64,000 nt of DNA, from NCBI GenBank assembly GCA_951640165.1, contig OX621260.1, positions 24,322,001-24,386,000 on the forward strand. The letters run 5' to 3'. This document shows positions 51,477 through 61,036 of this stretch, piece by piece. The position numbers and the translations under genes were made by a program. The notes beneath the pieces are model-generated. The model did not search any database and was not told the DNA's origin. It saw nothing but the letters and a program-made list of their open reading frames with translations. Within the stretch, counting starts at the first letter, position 1; every line of letters starts with the position of its first letter. The stretch is from Pseudoips prasinana (lineage: Eukaryota > Arthropoda > Insecta > Lepidoptera > Nolidae).

Positions 51477-54400
51477 TTAGCTATCACTATATGGCGGTCT
51501 TTTTAAGCGACACGCCCGTACAGGACGGGGGCGGACCACCTCTGGAACAACATCCTCGGATTGGGAAACTATCACCCGCTCCTCAAGACTGGGTACATTA
51601 CTGAGAGGAACTGATCCAGAAGTGGATGTAGACGGCAACTCAACGGTAGTCGCGGTTCGAACCGGACTGAACTCCCTCACGCTCCGAGGGCTCCGAGTCT
51701 CTCCGGGGACTGACGCTGGCTTCGTCCTCTCGGGATTGTCGGGACGTTCCGCATCAAGAGAACTCCGTTCTGATGTGCTAGTCGGACAAATCAATGAGCT
51801 TCGCGATCGCTGTCTTAACTGGTCAATGTGTCTATGACCTTCTTTGCCTGAACAGTCCATAACTTTATAATCTGTAGTACCCATTTTAGCTACTACCTGC
51901 CCCGGACTCCATTTTTCATTTCCCCTATATTGTCTCATCCATACTTCCTCTCCTATCTCTAAAGAACGTTTGACGTCCGTTCCTACTTTCTGTTGTCGTT
52001 CCTGAGCCTTCCTAACTTTATTTTCTATATTTGGTTTTAATGCATCTAATTTGGTACGTAAATTCCTACCTAGCATCAATGTGGCTGGACTTTCCCCTGT
52101 TGAACAGTGCTCCGTATTACGGTAATGCAAAAGGAAAGTATTTAAAAATAAATTAATGTTTCCTTTTTGCTTAAAAGCTTTTTTTATGATTCTTTTAACC
52201 GTACGCACTGCATTTTCTGCAGCCCCATTCGATGCTGGGTGGTACGGAGCAGAAAAAACATGATCTACACCCTGACTAGCCAAAAAGTCTGCCATTTCCT
52301 TGCTCGTGAACGGTGGTCCGTTATCTGAGACTATTTGTCTCGGTAAACCCCATCTAGAAAAAACTTCGGTAAGCTTTTCAATCGTAGAACTAGCCGCCGT
52401 ACTAGGCACAGGAAATACTTCTAACCATTTAGTTCTAGCGTCAACCATAATTAAATACATTTTTCCGAAAATAGGCCCTAGAAAATCAAGATGCACCCTC
52501 GCCCACGGTCTAGAAGGCCAGGGCCATGGCGTGACCGCGTGCCGCTGCGGCGCGTCCGCCTCCTCCGCGCACACCGCGCACTCCCTGCACGTAGCCTCAA
52601 TCGCCTCGTCTATGCCCGGCCACCAAACATAACTCCTAGCTGACGCCTTCGTCTTAACTATGCCCATATGAGGTTCATGTAATTCCTGTAGTACCCTAGC
52701 TCGACCGCTTGCAGGAATCACTACCCTGTGCCCCCACATCACACAGCCTAGCTCCTCGTACAGTTCCTTACGACGGTTAAAATACGGCTGTAATTCTCGA
52801 ATATCATTATCTGTTGGCCACATATCACGAATATAATTTAAAACCCTACCTAACATTGGATCTACCATAGTTTGTTGTTTAATAGTATTATAATCTAGTA
52901 ACAATGCATTCTGTGCAAAATGTAAATACGTTTGCTCGGGGACCTGCAGTGACTCATCGCTACTGCACGGAACCGGCAGTCTCGACAGCCCGTCCGCACC
53001 GTTTTGTTTAGTGTTTACATATTCAATATCGTACGTATAAGCAGATAAAATAATTGCCCAGCGTTGTAATCTACTCGCGGCCATCGCTGGTACACCGTGT
53101 TTTGGTCCAAATATACTTACTAACGGTTTGTGGTCGGTTCGCAAGATAAAACGCCGACCATAAACATACTGATGTAATTTTTGTAAACAAAATACGATAG
53201 CTAACGCCTCCCGATCTATTTGTGAATAATGTTTCTCGGCGTAATTAAATGCGCGCGACACATACACTATCGGGCGGTCGCGGCCGTCGGCGCCCGGCTG
53301 TGTGAGTACACCGCCTATGCCCCGCGCGCTCGCGTCGCATGTCAACACTAATGACTTGTTTGGATCATAATGAGCTAATACCTCTGCGCCTACTAATATT
53401 TTTTTAACTTTTGCAAACGCCCTTTCGCACTCCACGCTCCATCTCCAATTGACCTCTTTTTTTAAAAGTTCATACAGTGGTGACAAAATAGTACTCATAT
53501 TCCTAACAAATTTTGCGTAAAAATTAACTAAACCTAAAAAGGAACGCAACTCTGAAATATCTCTTGGCCTGGGAATTTTTATAATTGCTTTTATTTTATC
53601 TGAATCTACTTTAACCCCATCTTTTGATATGACATAACCTAAGTATTTGACTTCTTTAACCATAAATAAACATTTACTCCATTTAAGCTTCATACCGTGA
53701 CTCTGTAACCGCTGGAACACCTTTTCTAACGTTTCTAAGTGATTATCCTGTGTTCCCGCCGTTCCGATGATGATATCATCTAAAAGTACTTCTACCCCCG
53801 GAATATCACTAAGTAAATTCGACATAATACGCTGGAAGATGCCCGGGCTAGAAGACAACCCAAACACAAGTCTATTGTACTTAAAAAGACCTCGATGTGT
53901 GTTTATTACCGTTAAATCTTTAGTATTATCCAATTCAATTTGGTTATAAGCAACGGACAAATCAATTTTTGAGAAATGTGTAGCACCATTTAAGCTTACT
54001 AACAAATCATCTATCTTGGGTAACGGATATCTATCGACCAGTAAGACAGGATTTAAAGTTATTTTGTAATCAGCACAGATACGGAGTCCTCCGTCCGCTT
54101 TACGTACCGGTACCAAAGGCGTCGCCCAGTCCGAGCACTCGACGGGCTCGATGATGCCCGCGCGCAACATGGCGTTCAGCTCCGCGTCGACCTGACCCCT
54201 CAGAGCGTAAGGCAGCGGCCGCGCCCGGCAATATACCGGTCTCGTGCCCTCCCGCAACCGGAGCGTTGCCTTGCCGCCCGTGTACCGCCCCAGTCCCTCG
54301 CTGAACAATTCTTTATACCTGTTCAACAAACAATCGACAGTATCAGACATTTTGTGTACACTATGGTAAATCTTTTGTTGAAATTGAGGTATTTTAATAC

Positions 54401-55607
54401 CCAGTTCTATTAACCATTGCCTGCCCAGTAAGGAAGTCGTACCCCCGTCTATCACAAACAGTTCTAAATATTTTATTTTATCTTTGTATTGAACTTTCGG
54501 TCTTATAACCCCTAGCGGTCTTATATTGCTACCATCATAAAATTTTAACACCAAATTAAATGGTTTAATTACTCTATTATTAAAAAGTTTGTCATATGTT
54601 TTCTTACTGATACATGAAATTGCCGAGCCTGTGTCTAGCTCCATTTTTAATGTTTTATCATCAATCCGTAATGATAAACTCACCGGGTTGTAGCCGCTCA
54701 AACATAGTTGATGAAGTTCTTCCTCAAGCTCGTCCGAACTGGAGTCTTCCGCTTCTACCCTCGGATGGTCGCTCGTGGTGGCATCCACGTGGTTCACTCC
54801 GCGCCTCTTCCCTCTGCCACTGCTCGCCTCCGTCCGCGGACAAACCCGCCTCAAATGTCCGCTTTGCTTGCATTTGCTACAAACAAAATGCTTATAGCGG
54901 CACTCCTCCTTGCTGTGTCCGCGCCAGCCGCACGCCGTGCAGCCCCCGGCGCCCTTCTCGGTGTCCCGCGCCGCGCGTCCGTGGTTCGTTCGTTGGTCCG
55001 CTGCATGGTCCGAAAATTGACCGCGCCCACGCTTTGCCCGCAACGTGTTCACGATTGCCGATGTCTCCGGCGTCGCTTTCTGTTCCACGACTGCCGCATC
55101 CCGCTCGGCCGCCTCCAGCCCAACTGCCAATTTGACTGCTCCTGAGTACGTCAAATTGTCTTCGGCAAACAACCTCTGTCTGATGACGTCACTCTTCACC
55201 CCGCACACGAACTGGTCACGCAAATTCTCCTCCAAATTTGCACCAAACTCACAAGCTTTGGACAGTTTCTTTAACTCGGTCAGATATTGTGTTACACTTT
55301 CGTCGTCTTTCTGTCTTCTTTGTCTGAACCGATACCGTTCCGCCATGACCGCAGGTTTCGGTTGTAGGTGATTTTTCAAAATTGTAACTGCCTCTTCGTA
55401 TGTCATATCCATTGGTTTTTTTGGATTGCACAGCGTGCTCAGCAATTCGTACGCCTCATCACCCACACCCGTGATCAGCATAGGCAGCCACATGTCCTTC
55501 TCGACCTTATTGACCTTGAAAAACATCTGCAACCGCTCCTCGTACAAAGTCCAGTTGCCTGACTTCACATCAAAATCCCGAATCTTCCCGACTTTGCCGA
55601 CCGACAT
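51477..55607 (-). CDS. Gag-Pol polyprotein of a Ty3/gypsy (mag-like) element
   Basis: 1376 residues in one uninterrupted frame. Gag-like region 1-220. Two zinc knuckles CX2CX4HX4C at 223-236 and 243-256. Aspartic protease DTGS at 325-328. Reverse transcriptase about 480-665, with LVPVRKADGGLRICADYK near 498-514, the YNQI block near 554 and the catalytic motif LLDD at 608-611, where an aromatic residue usually precedes xDD. RNase H about 750-880 (D758, E800, D825). Integrase with an H-H-C-C finger (about H977-C1013) and catalytic D1041, D1095, E1131, an exact D,D-35-E spacing. The tail of about 170 residues is Ser/Arg/Pro-rich. The start is the first ATG, 56 bases after the primer site; the frame is not broken anywhere. 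Gag and Pol are fused without a frameshift. Expected to act in cytoplasmic particles and then in the nucleus. Confidence 0.93.
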   Translation of the reverse strand: MSVGKVGKIRDFDVKSGNWTLYEERLQMFFKVNKVEKDMWLPMLITGVGDEAYELLSTLCNPKKPMDMTYEEAVTILKNHLQPKPAVMAERYRFRQRRQKDDESVTQYLTELKKLSKACEFGANLEENLRDQFVCGVKSDVIRQRLFAEDNLTYSGAVKLAVGLEAAERDAAVVEQKATPETSAIVNTLRAKRGRGQFSDHAADQRTNHGRAARDTEKGAGGCTACGWRGHSKEECRYKHFVCSKCKQSGHLRRVCPRTEASSGRGKRRGVNHVDATTSDHPRVEAEDSSSDELEEELHQLCLSGYNPVSLSLRIDDKTLKMELDTGSAISCISKKTYDKLFNNRVIKPFNLVLKFYDGSNIRPLGVIRPKVQYKDKIKYLELFVIDGGTTSLLGRQWLIELGIKIPQFQQKIYHSVHKMSDTVDCLLNRYKELFSEGLGRYTGGKATLRLREGTRPVYCRARPLPYALRGQVDAELNAMLRAGIIEPVECSDWATPLVPVRKADGGLRICADYKITLNPVLLVDRYPLPKIDDLLVSLNGATHFSKIDLSVAYNQIELDNTKDLTVINTHRGLFKYNRLVFGLSSSPGIFQRIMSNLLSDIPGVEVLLDDIIIGTAGTQDNHLETLEKVFQRLQSHGMKLKWSKCLFMVKEVKYLGYVISKDGVKVDSDKIKAIIKIPRPRDISELRSFLGLVNFYAKFVRNMSTILSPLYELLKKEVNWRWSVECERAFAKVKKILVGAEVLAHYDPNKSLVLTCDASARGIGGVLTQPGADGRDRPIVYVSRAFNYAEKHYSQIDREALAIVFCLQKLHQYVYGRRFILRTDHKPLVSIFGPKHGVPAMAASRLQRWAIILSAYTYDIEYVNTKQNGADGLSRLPVPCSSDESLQVPEQTYLHFAQNALLLDYNTIKQQTMVDPMLGRVLNYIRDMWPTDNDIRELQPYFNRRKELYEELGCVMWGHRVVIPASGRARVLQELHEPHMGIVKTKASARSYVWWPGIDEAIEATCRECAVCAEEADAPQRHAVTPWPWPSRPWARVHLDFLGPIFGKMYLIMVDARTKWLEVFPVPSTAASSTIEKLTEVFSRWGLPRQIVSDNGPPFTSKEMADFLASQGVDHVFSAPYHPASNGAAENAVRTVKRIIKKAFKQKGNINLFLNTFLLHYRNTEHCSTGESPATLMLGRNLRTKLDALKPNIENKVRKAQERQQKVGTDVKRSLEIGEEVWMRQYRGNEKWSPGQVVAKMGTTDYKVMDCSGKEGHRHIDQLRQRSRSSLICPTSTSERSSLDAERPDNPERTKPASVPGETRSPRSVREFSPVRTATTVELPSTSTSGSVPLSNVPSLEERVIVSQSEDVVPEVVRPRPVRACRLKRPPYSDS

Positions 55608-55662
55608 TTTCCCCGAATAATTGCAGACGAACTTGGATAATTATTATAACGCACAAAAAATT

Positions 55663-55675
55663 ATCCTCGTCGCCA
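55663..55675 (-). other. tRNA-Ser primer-binding site
   Basis: Minus strand TGGCGACGAGGAT, one base after the 5' LTR. It is complementary to the 3' end of eukaryotic tRNA-Ser(GCU) (…ATCCTCGTCG plus CCA), 13 of 13 from general knowledge of that tRNA. Confidence 0.75.
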
Positions 55676-55676
55676 C

Positions 55677-55816
55677 TGAGGTGTCAGGAGTAAATAATAC
55701 ACAGACGTCAACTTGTAGCTAGCGTATATTGTGAACTGGCGGTTACAATGATGTAGGCTTATTTATACGTAATCTTACTTACTAAATTGTAATGTGGGTA
55801 AACCCAATATATTACA
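55677..55816 (-). repeat. 5' LTR
   Basis: 140 bp, TG...CA ends, identical to the other LTR. Promoter and polyadenylation signals must lie in it, but I can point to no clear TATA box. Confidence 0.92.
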
Positions 55817-55821
55817 GCTGT
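55817..55821. repeat. Target-site duplication GCTGT (right)
   Basis: Matches 51159-51163. Confidence 0.9.
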
Positions 55822-56338
55822 CATGTTTACTTGGTGAAAAACAAGCATGGTTTTCGGATGTTTTTATCGTTTGTTGCCACTGTTTTTGTTTTAATTAAGT
55901 GTGTCGCTGCCGTTCGTTGTTAGGTCAGGCTATAGTTAGCTCAATTCTACTGTTGTTAATGTTCAATTAAAGTATAACATGCCAAAACTTATTCTACACT
56001 TTCATATTGAGTGTCATTATCGTTATTGCTTGATAGTTCTAGCATCATCTTACTGTTAAAAACTATTTAGTTAAAGGGGACATATTTCTTATAATTCTTA
56101 CATTGTTGCAGAGCCCATCTTTCAATTTACCAATATTTTTTGAGTAGGTGGGTACTCATCTACACGTAACCTCAAAACTGAACTTTGATTTATATTATTA
56201 AGAAAACCCCACAAAATATTTCTATATTTTTTACTTTATTATATGTTATGATATCACTCCTCTTTTACCTCCAATTTTGGTAATCATACAAAATTATTTA
56301 CTGAGGGACGAAGCTCTATAGAAGAATGGGCAATTTCC

Positions 56339-56466
56339 TTTTGCATGAATATTACTAAGAGGTCGGGTCAACATATAGGCTACCTATTATCACACTATCA
56401 CCTACGGGGGAGGAGCTGTGATAATTTATAAAGATTAACGCGGGTAAAACCGCGGGGCACAGCTAG
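56339..56466 (+). mobile_element. Helitron, second subtype, right half of a split copy
   Basis: ttttgcatgaatattactaa gaggtcggg, caacatataggctacctatt, cacctacgggggaggagctg and end cgcggggcacagctag before T. Joins to 50559-50733: the copy at 46948 reads caaattttgcatgaat across this point. Confidence 0.8.
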
Positions 56467-56499
56467 TTTATAATAATAGTAGGATAACGATTCTTACTT

Positions 56500-56738
56500 A
56501 TCGTATGGGCAGTGGTTACCCTGGTGTCAGAGTTGTCCAAGCCGCCCAATAGGCCTCTGACATGGCTTAACGACGGTTGCCCAATGGCTACAACCGGGAC
56601 CGACAGCTTTACGTGCCCTCCGAAGCACGGAGACGCTCAGAAATTTAACCATATTGGCGGTCACCGATCTATGGACTGACCGCGAGCCTAGTTACTTAAC
56701 CTCTTCAATCATTTACGGACCGGTGAGAACATTAATGA
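56500..56738 (-). repeat. Repeat related to SINE2 3' region
   Basis: ggcctctgacatggcttaac, ccgggaccgacagctttacg tgccctccgaagcacggaga and ctgaccgcgagcctagttac. Shares the gacagctttacgtgc.ctcc gaagcacgg block with SINE2 but has different flanks. Confidence 0.4.
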
Positions 56739-57119
56739 TGTCCTCCCGACCGAATTTTGGCCACGGCGGCCAGTCTCAATGGAGACTAGCCAATAGCGAG
56801 AATAGCGCAGGACATATTATAGTGCACAAGTGTGTGCGCAAACACAGGGGCACTTTCTATTCCATCACTCTCATTGATCTTTATCCGATGGGATGACTAG
56901 CGACACGACCGGAAAGAGTTCAGGTACAGGACCGACGGCTTTATGTGCTCTCCGACGCACGGGGTATAATACCGCCAACTTCCAGACTTCGGGCTGCTAC
57001 TGAGAAAATTCTTTTTACGCAAAAATCCCAAAAATCACTTTTTGGCCCGACCCGGGATTTGAACCCAGGACCTCATTATCTGCGGTTGAACACGCAACCG
57101 CTAGACTAACGAGGCAGTC
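56739..57119 (-). repeat. SINE2 copy
   Basis: gtcctcccgaccgaattttg gccacggcggccagtctcaa tggagac, gggatgactagcgacacgac c, cgccaacttccagacttcgg gctg, gatttgaacccaggacctc and ctagactaacgaggcagtca. Full length, with a short insertion near 56795. Confidence 0.85.
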
Positions 57120-57506
57120 AATAATACAGGCAAACATTAATACTATTATTAATAAAAGGAACAAATTAAATGTTGTAATAAACTTCCGAAATTTTTTGTA
57201 AACTATTATTAAGTTTTGATCCAATGAAAGCCTACTAATTCCAGGTTTCCTGGTAATTGGTTTCTAGACAGTCTATTTACGTAAGTAAGTACACATCAAG
57301 AAACAATTTTAGTGTCCCAACTGCCAGCTGGGAAACACGAAAAAACTTGGACAAAGTTTTTTAATTAAAACTTGGTCTGGTCATATATTTTTTTTGCGGT
57401 AACGAAAGCTACCAAGAAACTAGTCGCTTACTTTGATGATGTTTGTTCCAGTCTGCCTGTAGGCCAGCAATAATAATACGAAAATAGGTATCGTCATCAT
57501 CATCAT
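57120..57506. other. No recognisable feature
   Basis: AT-rich spacer without shared repeats. Confidence 0.35.
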
Positions 57507-57720
57507 AATAACTTAACCATAACTTAATACAAGCTAGCTGAATGTCACTACCATTATAAAATAAATTGTATAAATGTTTTAACATTCCGTGTACCTAAAT
57601 ATCTGTAATAAGTAACTAGAAATAATAACTGTATTACTACAAACATGTTCTGACTATTTACAAGCGCTTTTTTAAAGTCTACGTGAATATAAACCTTTTT
57701 TATTTTTCCTTTTTTATTTT
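57507..57720 (+). repeat. LINE-A 3' end
   Basis: aacttaatacaagctagctg, ctgtaataagtaactagaaa taat, tgttctgactatttacaagc gc and gtgaatataaaccttttt. Confidence 0.7.
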
Positions 57721-57737
57721 TATCATCATTATCATCA

Positions 57738-57840
57738 TCATATCAGCCGAAAGACGTTCACTGCGGGACAAAGGCCTCCCCCAAGTATCTCCATATTGGC
57801 CGGTCGTGTGCTGCCCTCAAGCAGCGGTTTCCCGGAAAAA
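57738..57840 (-). repeat. RTE LINE 3' tail fragment
   Basis: tcatcatatcagccgaaaga cgttcactgcgggacaaagg cctcccccaagtatctccat attggccggtc. Only about 100 bp of the 3' terminus. Confidence 0.65.
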
Positions 57841-57894
57841 AAAATAGGTATATCGTGAATTTTTATTAAAACTTACATTAAGTTTTTTTTTTGC

Positions 57895-58129
57895 TAGGGA
57901 CAATGTTACACAGATCATCCTAGCCCCAAACTAAGCAAAGCTTGTACTATGGGTACCAGGCGACGATATACATACTTATATAGATAGATAAATACTTCAA
58001 TACATAGAAAACATCCATGACTCAGAAACAAATATTCGTGCTCATCACACAAATATTTGCACTTACCTGGATTCGAACCCAGGACCATCAGCTTCGTAGG
58101 CAGGAGCACTACCAACTAGGCTACGGTGA
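57895..58129 (-). repeat. SINE1 copy
   Basis: agggacaatgttacacagat, tccatgactcagaaacaaat attcg, ggattcgaacccagg, gcttcgtaggcaggagcact accaactaggctacggtga. Confidence 0.85.
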
Positions 58130-58184
58130 ATTAGAATTAAAAAAATACAGTAAATAATAATTATTTTTTCATTCTTAATCCTGC

Positions 58185-58350
58185 CCTTTCCCAAACTGAA
58201 GTGGCAGCGGGTAGGCCCCCTACACGGTGGACCGACGATCTTCTGCGGGTCGCGGGAAGCCGCTGGATGCGGGCAGTGCAGGACCGGCTATTGTGGAGAT
58301 CCTTGGGGGAGGCCCTTGTCCAGCTGCGGACGTCTTTCGGCTGATATTTT
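58185..58350 (+). repeat. RTE LINE 3' end, 5'-truncated
   Basis: ccaaactgaagtggcagcgg gtagg, ggtggaccgacgatcttctg cgggtcgcgggaagccgctg gatgcgg, tccttgggggaggcccttgt cc and cggacgtctttcggctgat. An internal deletion removes the HIARR-GRWGRK part. Confidence 0.7.
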
Positions 58351-58356
58351 GACGGT

Positions 58357-58602
58357 CACCGTAGCCTAGTTGGTAGTGCTCCTGCCTACGAAGCTGGTGG
58401 TCCTGGGTTCGAATCCCGGTAAGTGCAAATATTTGTGTGATGAGCACGAATATTTGTTTCTGAGTCATGGATGTTTTCTATGTATTTAAGTATTTATCTA
58501 TCTATATAAGTATGTATATCGTCGCCTGGTACCCATAGTACAAGCTTTGCTTAGTTTGGGGCTAGGAAGATCTGTGTGACATTTTCCCTGGATATTATTA
58601 TT
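58357..58602 (+). repeat. SINE1 copy
   Basis: caccgtagcctagttggtag through acattttccctggatattat. It sits 7 bp after the RTE tail. Nearly consensus; useful for reconstructing the family. Confidence 0.87.
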
Positions 58603-58634
58603 ATTATTTTATTATATTATATGATGAATAAATA

Positions 58635-58915
58635 ATTATTCACATTCGGCCATCTAACCTCAAACTGAGCTGAGTTTGTACTATGGAAACCAGATAACTG
58701 ATATATAACATAAATGTTTGCATGGCTGATACTGCGAATATTAGATTTTTCTTTTGTAAATACAGTATGTATTTACAAAAGAAAAGTATATAGATAATTA
58801 TTACACCCAGACCCAGGACAAACAGACTTGTTCATGCCCACAAATATCTGTCCTGGATGGGAATCCAACCCACGACCTCCTACGAAGATTTAACCAACCA
58901 CCCTAACCAGCCCGT
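58635..58915 (-). repeat. SINE4 copy with a snap-back
   Basis: attattcacattcggccatc, gagtttgtactatggaaacc agataactg, acccaggacaaacagacttg ttcatgccca, gatgggaatccaacccacga cc. An inverted duplication (cttttgtaaataca / tgtatttacaaaag at about 58751-58783) is missing from the copy at 44686. Confidence 0.7.
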
Positions 58916-58956
58916 CATTTTAATGTTATACAGTCTCTATAGTACCTCTAGTAGTT

Positions 58957-59325
58957 GACTGCCTCGTTGGTCTAGCGGTAGCGTGTTCACCCGCAGAGAA
59001 CGAGGTCCTGGCTACAAATCCCGGGTCGGGCCAAAAGTGATTTTAGGACTTTTCTGTAAAAAGAAAATTTTCTCAGCAAGAGCCCGAAGTCTGGGAGTTG
59101 GCGGTAATATACCCCCGTGCCTCGGAGAGCACGTAAAGCCGTCGGGCCTGTACCTTACCTCTTTCCGGTCGTGTCGCTAGGCATCCTATCGGATCATGAG
59201 AGTGATGGAATAGAAAGTGCTTCAGTGTTTGCGCACACACTTGAGCACTATTATATGTCCCGCGCAGATGGCTAATCTCTGTTGAGACTGGGTGCCGTAG
59301 CCGAACTTCGGCTAGGAGGACATTA
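58957..59325 (+). repeat. SINE2 copy
   Basis: gactgcctcgttggtctagc ggtagcgtgttcacccgcag, ctacaaatcccgggtcgggc c, gtctgggagttggcggtaat, cctcggagagcacgtaaagc cg, ggatcatgagagtgatgg, gctaggaggacattattatt. Confidence 0.87.
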
Positions 59326-59630
59326 TTATTATTAGTACCTAAGTAAAGAGTTTAATAATATTTCCATGCAGCAATTTTAAAGCGGGATTGTAAATACAGT
59401 TGAGATTTTCTCATACTTTAGCATACACGACAGCGTGTGACACCTATTCAAAAATTGCACAGCGAATAAACGCGAACACGCACGACCTACATTTAAATTG
59501 TATGCTACGTTCTCTATTTTTAGCCTTGTTGACTCGCTCATGGATTTTAGGTATAACTTAATGAAATAGTAGAGCTCCCGGCTAACTTTCCGCTAGAAAG
59601 AAATCGAAAAAAGAACAGTTTATTTTTAAG
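59326..59630. other. No recognisable feature
   Basis: Unique-looking sequence, no shared repeat, no domain. Confidence 0.35.
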
Positions 59631-59764
59631 TACAGACGCCAGCACATCAAGCTACCCCAATCTGTGAAATTTTCCCAATAGAAAGTGAATCTCATAGGTA
59701 TGTATATGATAAAGTTGAAAATCTATAAAAGAAATTGGACAGATTGGGGTAGGATGTGCTGGCG
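59631..59764. mobile_element. MITE-A copy, right end truncated
   Basis: tacagacgccagcacatcaa gctaccccaatctgtgaaat to ggattggggtaggatgtgctggcg-like sequence, where it stops and MITE-B sequence begins. Confidence 0.75.
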
Positions 59765-59765
59765 A

Positions 59766-60113
59766 TAAAATGATATTGAGGTTTTTAATATATTTTTTTT
59801 CTAAACTGAATAGTTTGCGCGAGAGACACTTCCAAAGTGGTAAAATGAGTGTCCACCCCCCTCCCCCCCGTAACTTCAAAAATAAGAGAATGACAAAACT
59901 AAAAAATATGTATGATGTACATTACCATGCGAACTTCCACCGAAAATTGGTTTAAACGAGATCTAGTAAGTCGTTTTTTTATACGTAATAAATCGTAAAC
60001 CACCTTTATTTATTTTTATCTTTTGATTTATCTTTCGTTTTATTAACTGAAATACTTGCTGCTACGGAACCCTTCATGGGCGAGTCCGACTCGCACTTGG
60101 CCGGCTTTTTTTT
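59766..60113 (+). mobile_element. MITE-B, 5'-truncated
   Basis: tgatattgaggtttttaata, gtttgcgcgagagacacttc caaagtggtaaaatgagtgt cc, gctgctacggaacccttcat gggcgagtccgactcgcact tggccgg and a T run. Confidence 0.7.
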
Positions 60114-60327
60114 TAATTAGGTTCACTAAACTGGCCAAAGCACTTTGTACAAATAGCAATAAACAAATATAGCACAAGTGTCTGGCCTTCTAGAAGTGAA
60201 CACAGCATTCATTTAACAAAAAGATAGGTGAGTTACGTCACAATATGACGATCAGTTAATATTTAAATTAATATTAGAAAGATATGATATAAATTTCAAT
60301 ACATAATATTAAAAACTTCACCTAAAC
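60114..60327. other. Spacer
   Basis: No feature recognised. Confidence 0.3.
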
Positions 60328-60525
60328 ATAATCTCCTTGACAATAACTTAATACAAGCTAGCTAAATATCACTACCATTATAAAATAAATTGTATAAATG
60401 TTTTAACATTCCGTGTACCTAACTATCTGTAATAAGTAACTAGAAATAGTATTACTACAAACATGTTCTATTTACAAGCGCTTTTTTAAAGTCTACGTGA
60501 ATAAAAACCTTTTTTATTTTATTTA
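60328..60525 (+). repeat. LINE-A 3' end
   Basis: ctccttgacaataacttaat acaagctagctaaatatcac, ccgtgtacctaactatctgt aataag, tgttctatttacaagcgctt and gtgaataaaaacctttttta. Confidence 0.7.
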
Positions 60526-60526
60526 T

Positions 60527-60766
60527 TTTTATGGCTACGTAGCCTCCGTTCTAAGATATGGATTAATTATATGGGGAAATTCTAGTCTAATAAACAAAGC
60601 CTTTGTTGAGCAAAAGAAGTGTGTACGTGCCATGTTTGGGATAGCACCTTTTGAATCATGTAAGCCTGTGTTTGAAAAAATGGGAATTCTTACTCTTCCT
60701 GGCTTGTATATCTTGGAAAAAGCTTCTTCAAAAAAGCGTCGGATGTATTTCCAAGAAATAATATAA
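60527..60766 (+). pseudogene. LINE reverse-transcriptase C-terminal fragment
   Basis: The frame reads FYGYVASVLRYGLIIWGNSS LINKAFVEQKKCVRAMFGIA, then PFESCKPVFEKMGILTLPGL YILE and RRMYFQEII stop. The RYGLI.WG / FV.QKK..R...G / C...F...ILTL..LYI order is typical of the region after the reverse transcriptase in CR1/jockey-type LINEs. Directly follows a LINE-A tail; whether it belongs to the same family is open. 5'- and 3'-truncated. Confidence 0.65.
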
Positions 60767-60802
60767 TATTTTAATAATATAATATTTTAATAATATAATA
60801 TT

Positions 60803-61036
60803 TAGGGACAGTGTCACACAGATCATCCTAGCCCCAAACTAAGCAAAGCTTGTACTATGGGTACCAGGCGACGATATACATACTTATATAGATAGATAAA
60901 TACTTATATACATAGAAAACATCCATGACTCAGAAACAAATATTCGTGCTCATCACACAAATATTTGCACTTACCGGGATTCGAACCCAGGACCACCAGC
61001 TTCGTAGGCAGGAGCACTACCAACAAGGCTACGGTG
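60803..61036 (-). repeat. SINE1 copy
   Basis: agggacagtgtcacacagat, ggtaccaggcgacgatatac, gggattcgaacccaggacca and accaacaaggctacggtga. An att-rich (taatataatatt)n tail lies on its left. Confidence 0.85.

Larger units (their letters stand above)
51164..55816 (-). mobile_element. Complete Ty3/gypsy (mag-like) LTR retrotransposon
   Basis: 4653 bp, transcribed on the minus strand. Parts in transcription order: 140-bp 5' LTR (55677-55816), tRNA-Ser primer site, one 1376-codon Gag-Pol frame, purine tract, 140-bp 3' LTR (51164-51303). A GCTGT target duplication surrounds it. The LTRs look identical over their whole length, so insertion is recent. No envelope frame. The single Gag-Pol frame, two CCHC knuckles and RT-RH-INT order fit the mag/K02A2.6-like lineage; the lineage is from general resemblance. 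Confidence 0.92.
50734..56338. mobile_element. DNA element with short TIRs, carrying an LTR element
   Basis: Ends ggtgattgcccatttct and (inverse) ggaaattgcccattctt match at 13 of 17 positions. A subterminal inversion is also present: acaaaaactttgtgggg on the left, ccccacaaaatatt on the right. After removing the LTR element it would be about 947 bp, with no transposase seen, so it is non-autonomous. Class unknown; no clear target duplication (flanks cttcaaa / ttttgcatg rejoin to the Helitron sequence). Confidence 0.6.

Noticed and set aside
54614..55145. Frames of 145-173 codons on the plus strand across the LTR element
   Set aside because: Antisense shadows of the Gag-Pol frame, no domain.
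55817..56338. Envelope gene of the LTR element
   Set aside because: Lies outside the LTRs and has no long frame; the element has no env.
50734..56338. piggyBac, hAT or Tc1 identity for the short-TIR element
   Set aside because: No TTAA, 8-bp or TA duplication at the borders and the termini do not match families I know; left unassigned.
58957..59030. tRNA-Pro gene
   Set aside because: Head resembles tRNA-Pro but lacks a proper acceptor pairing and leads into the SINE2 body.
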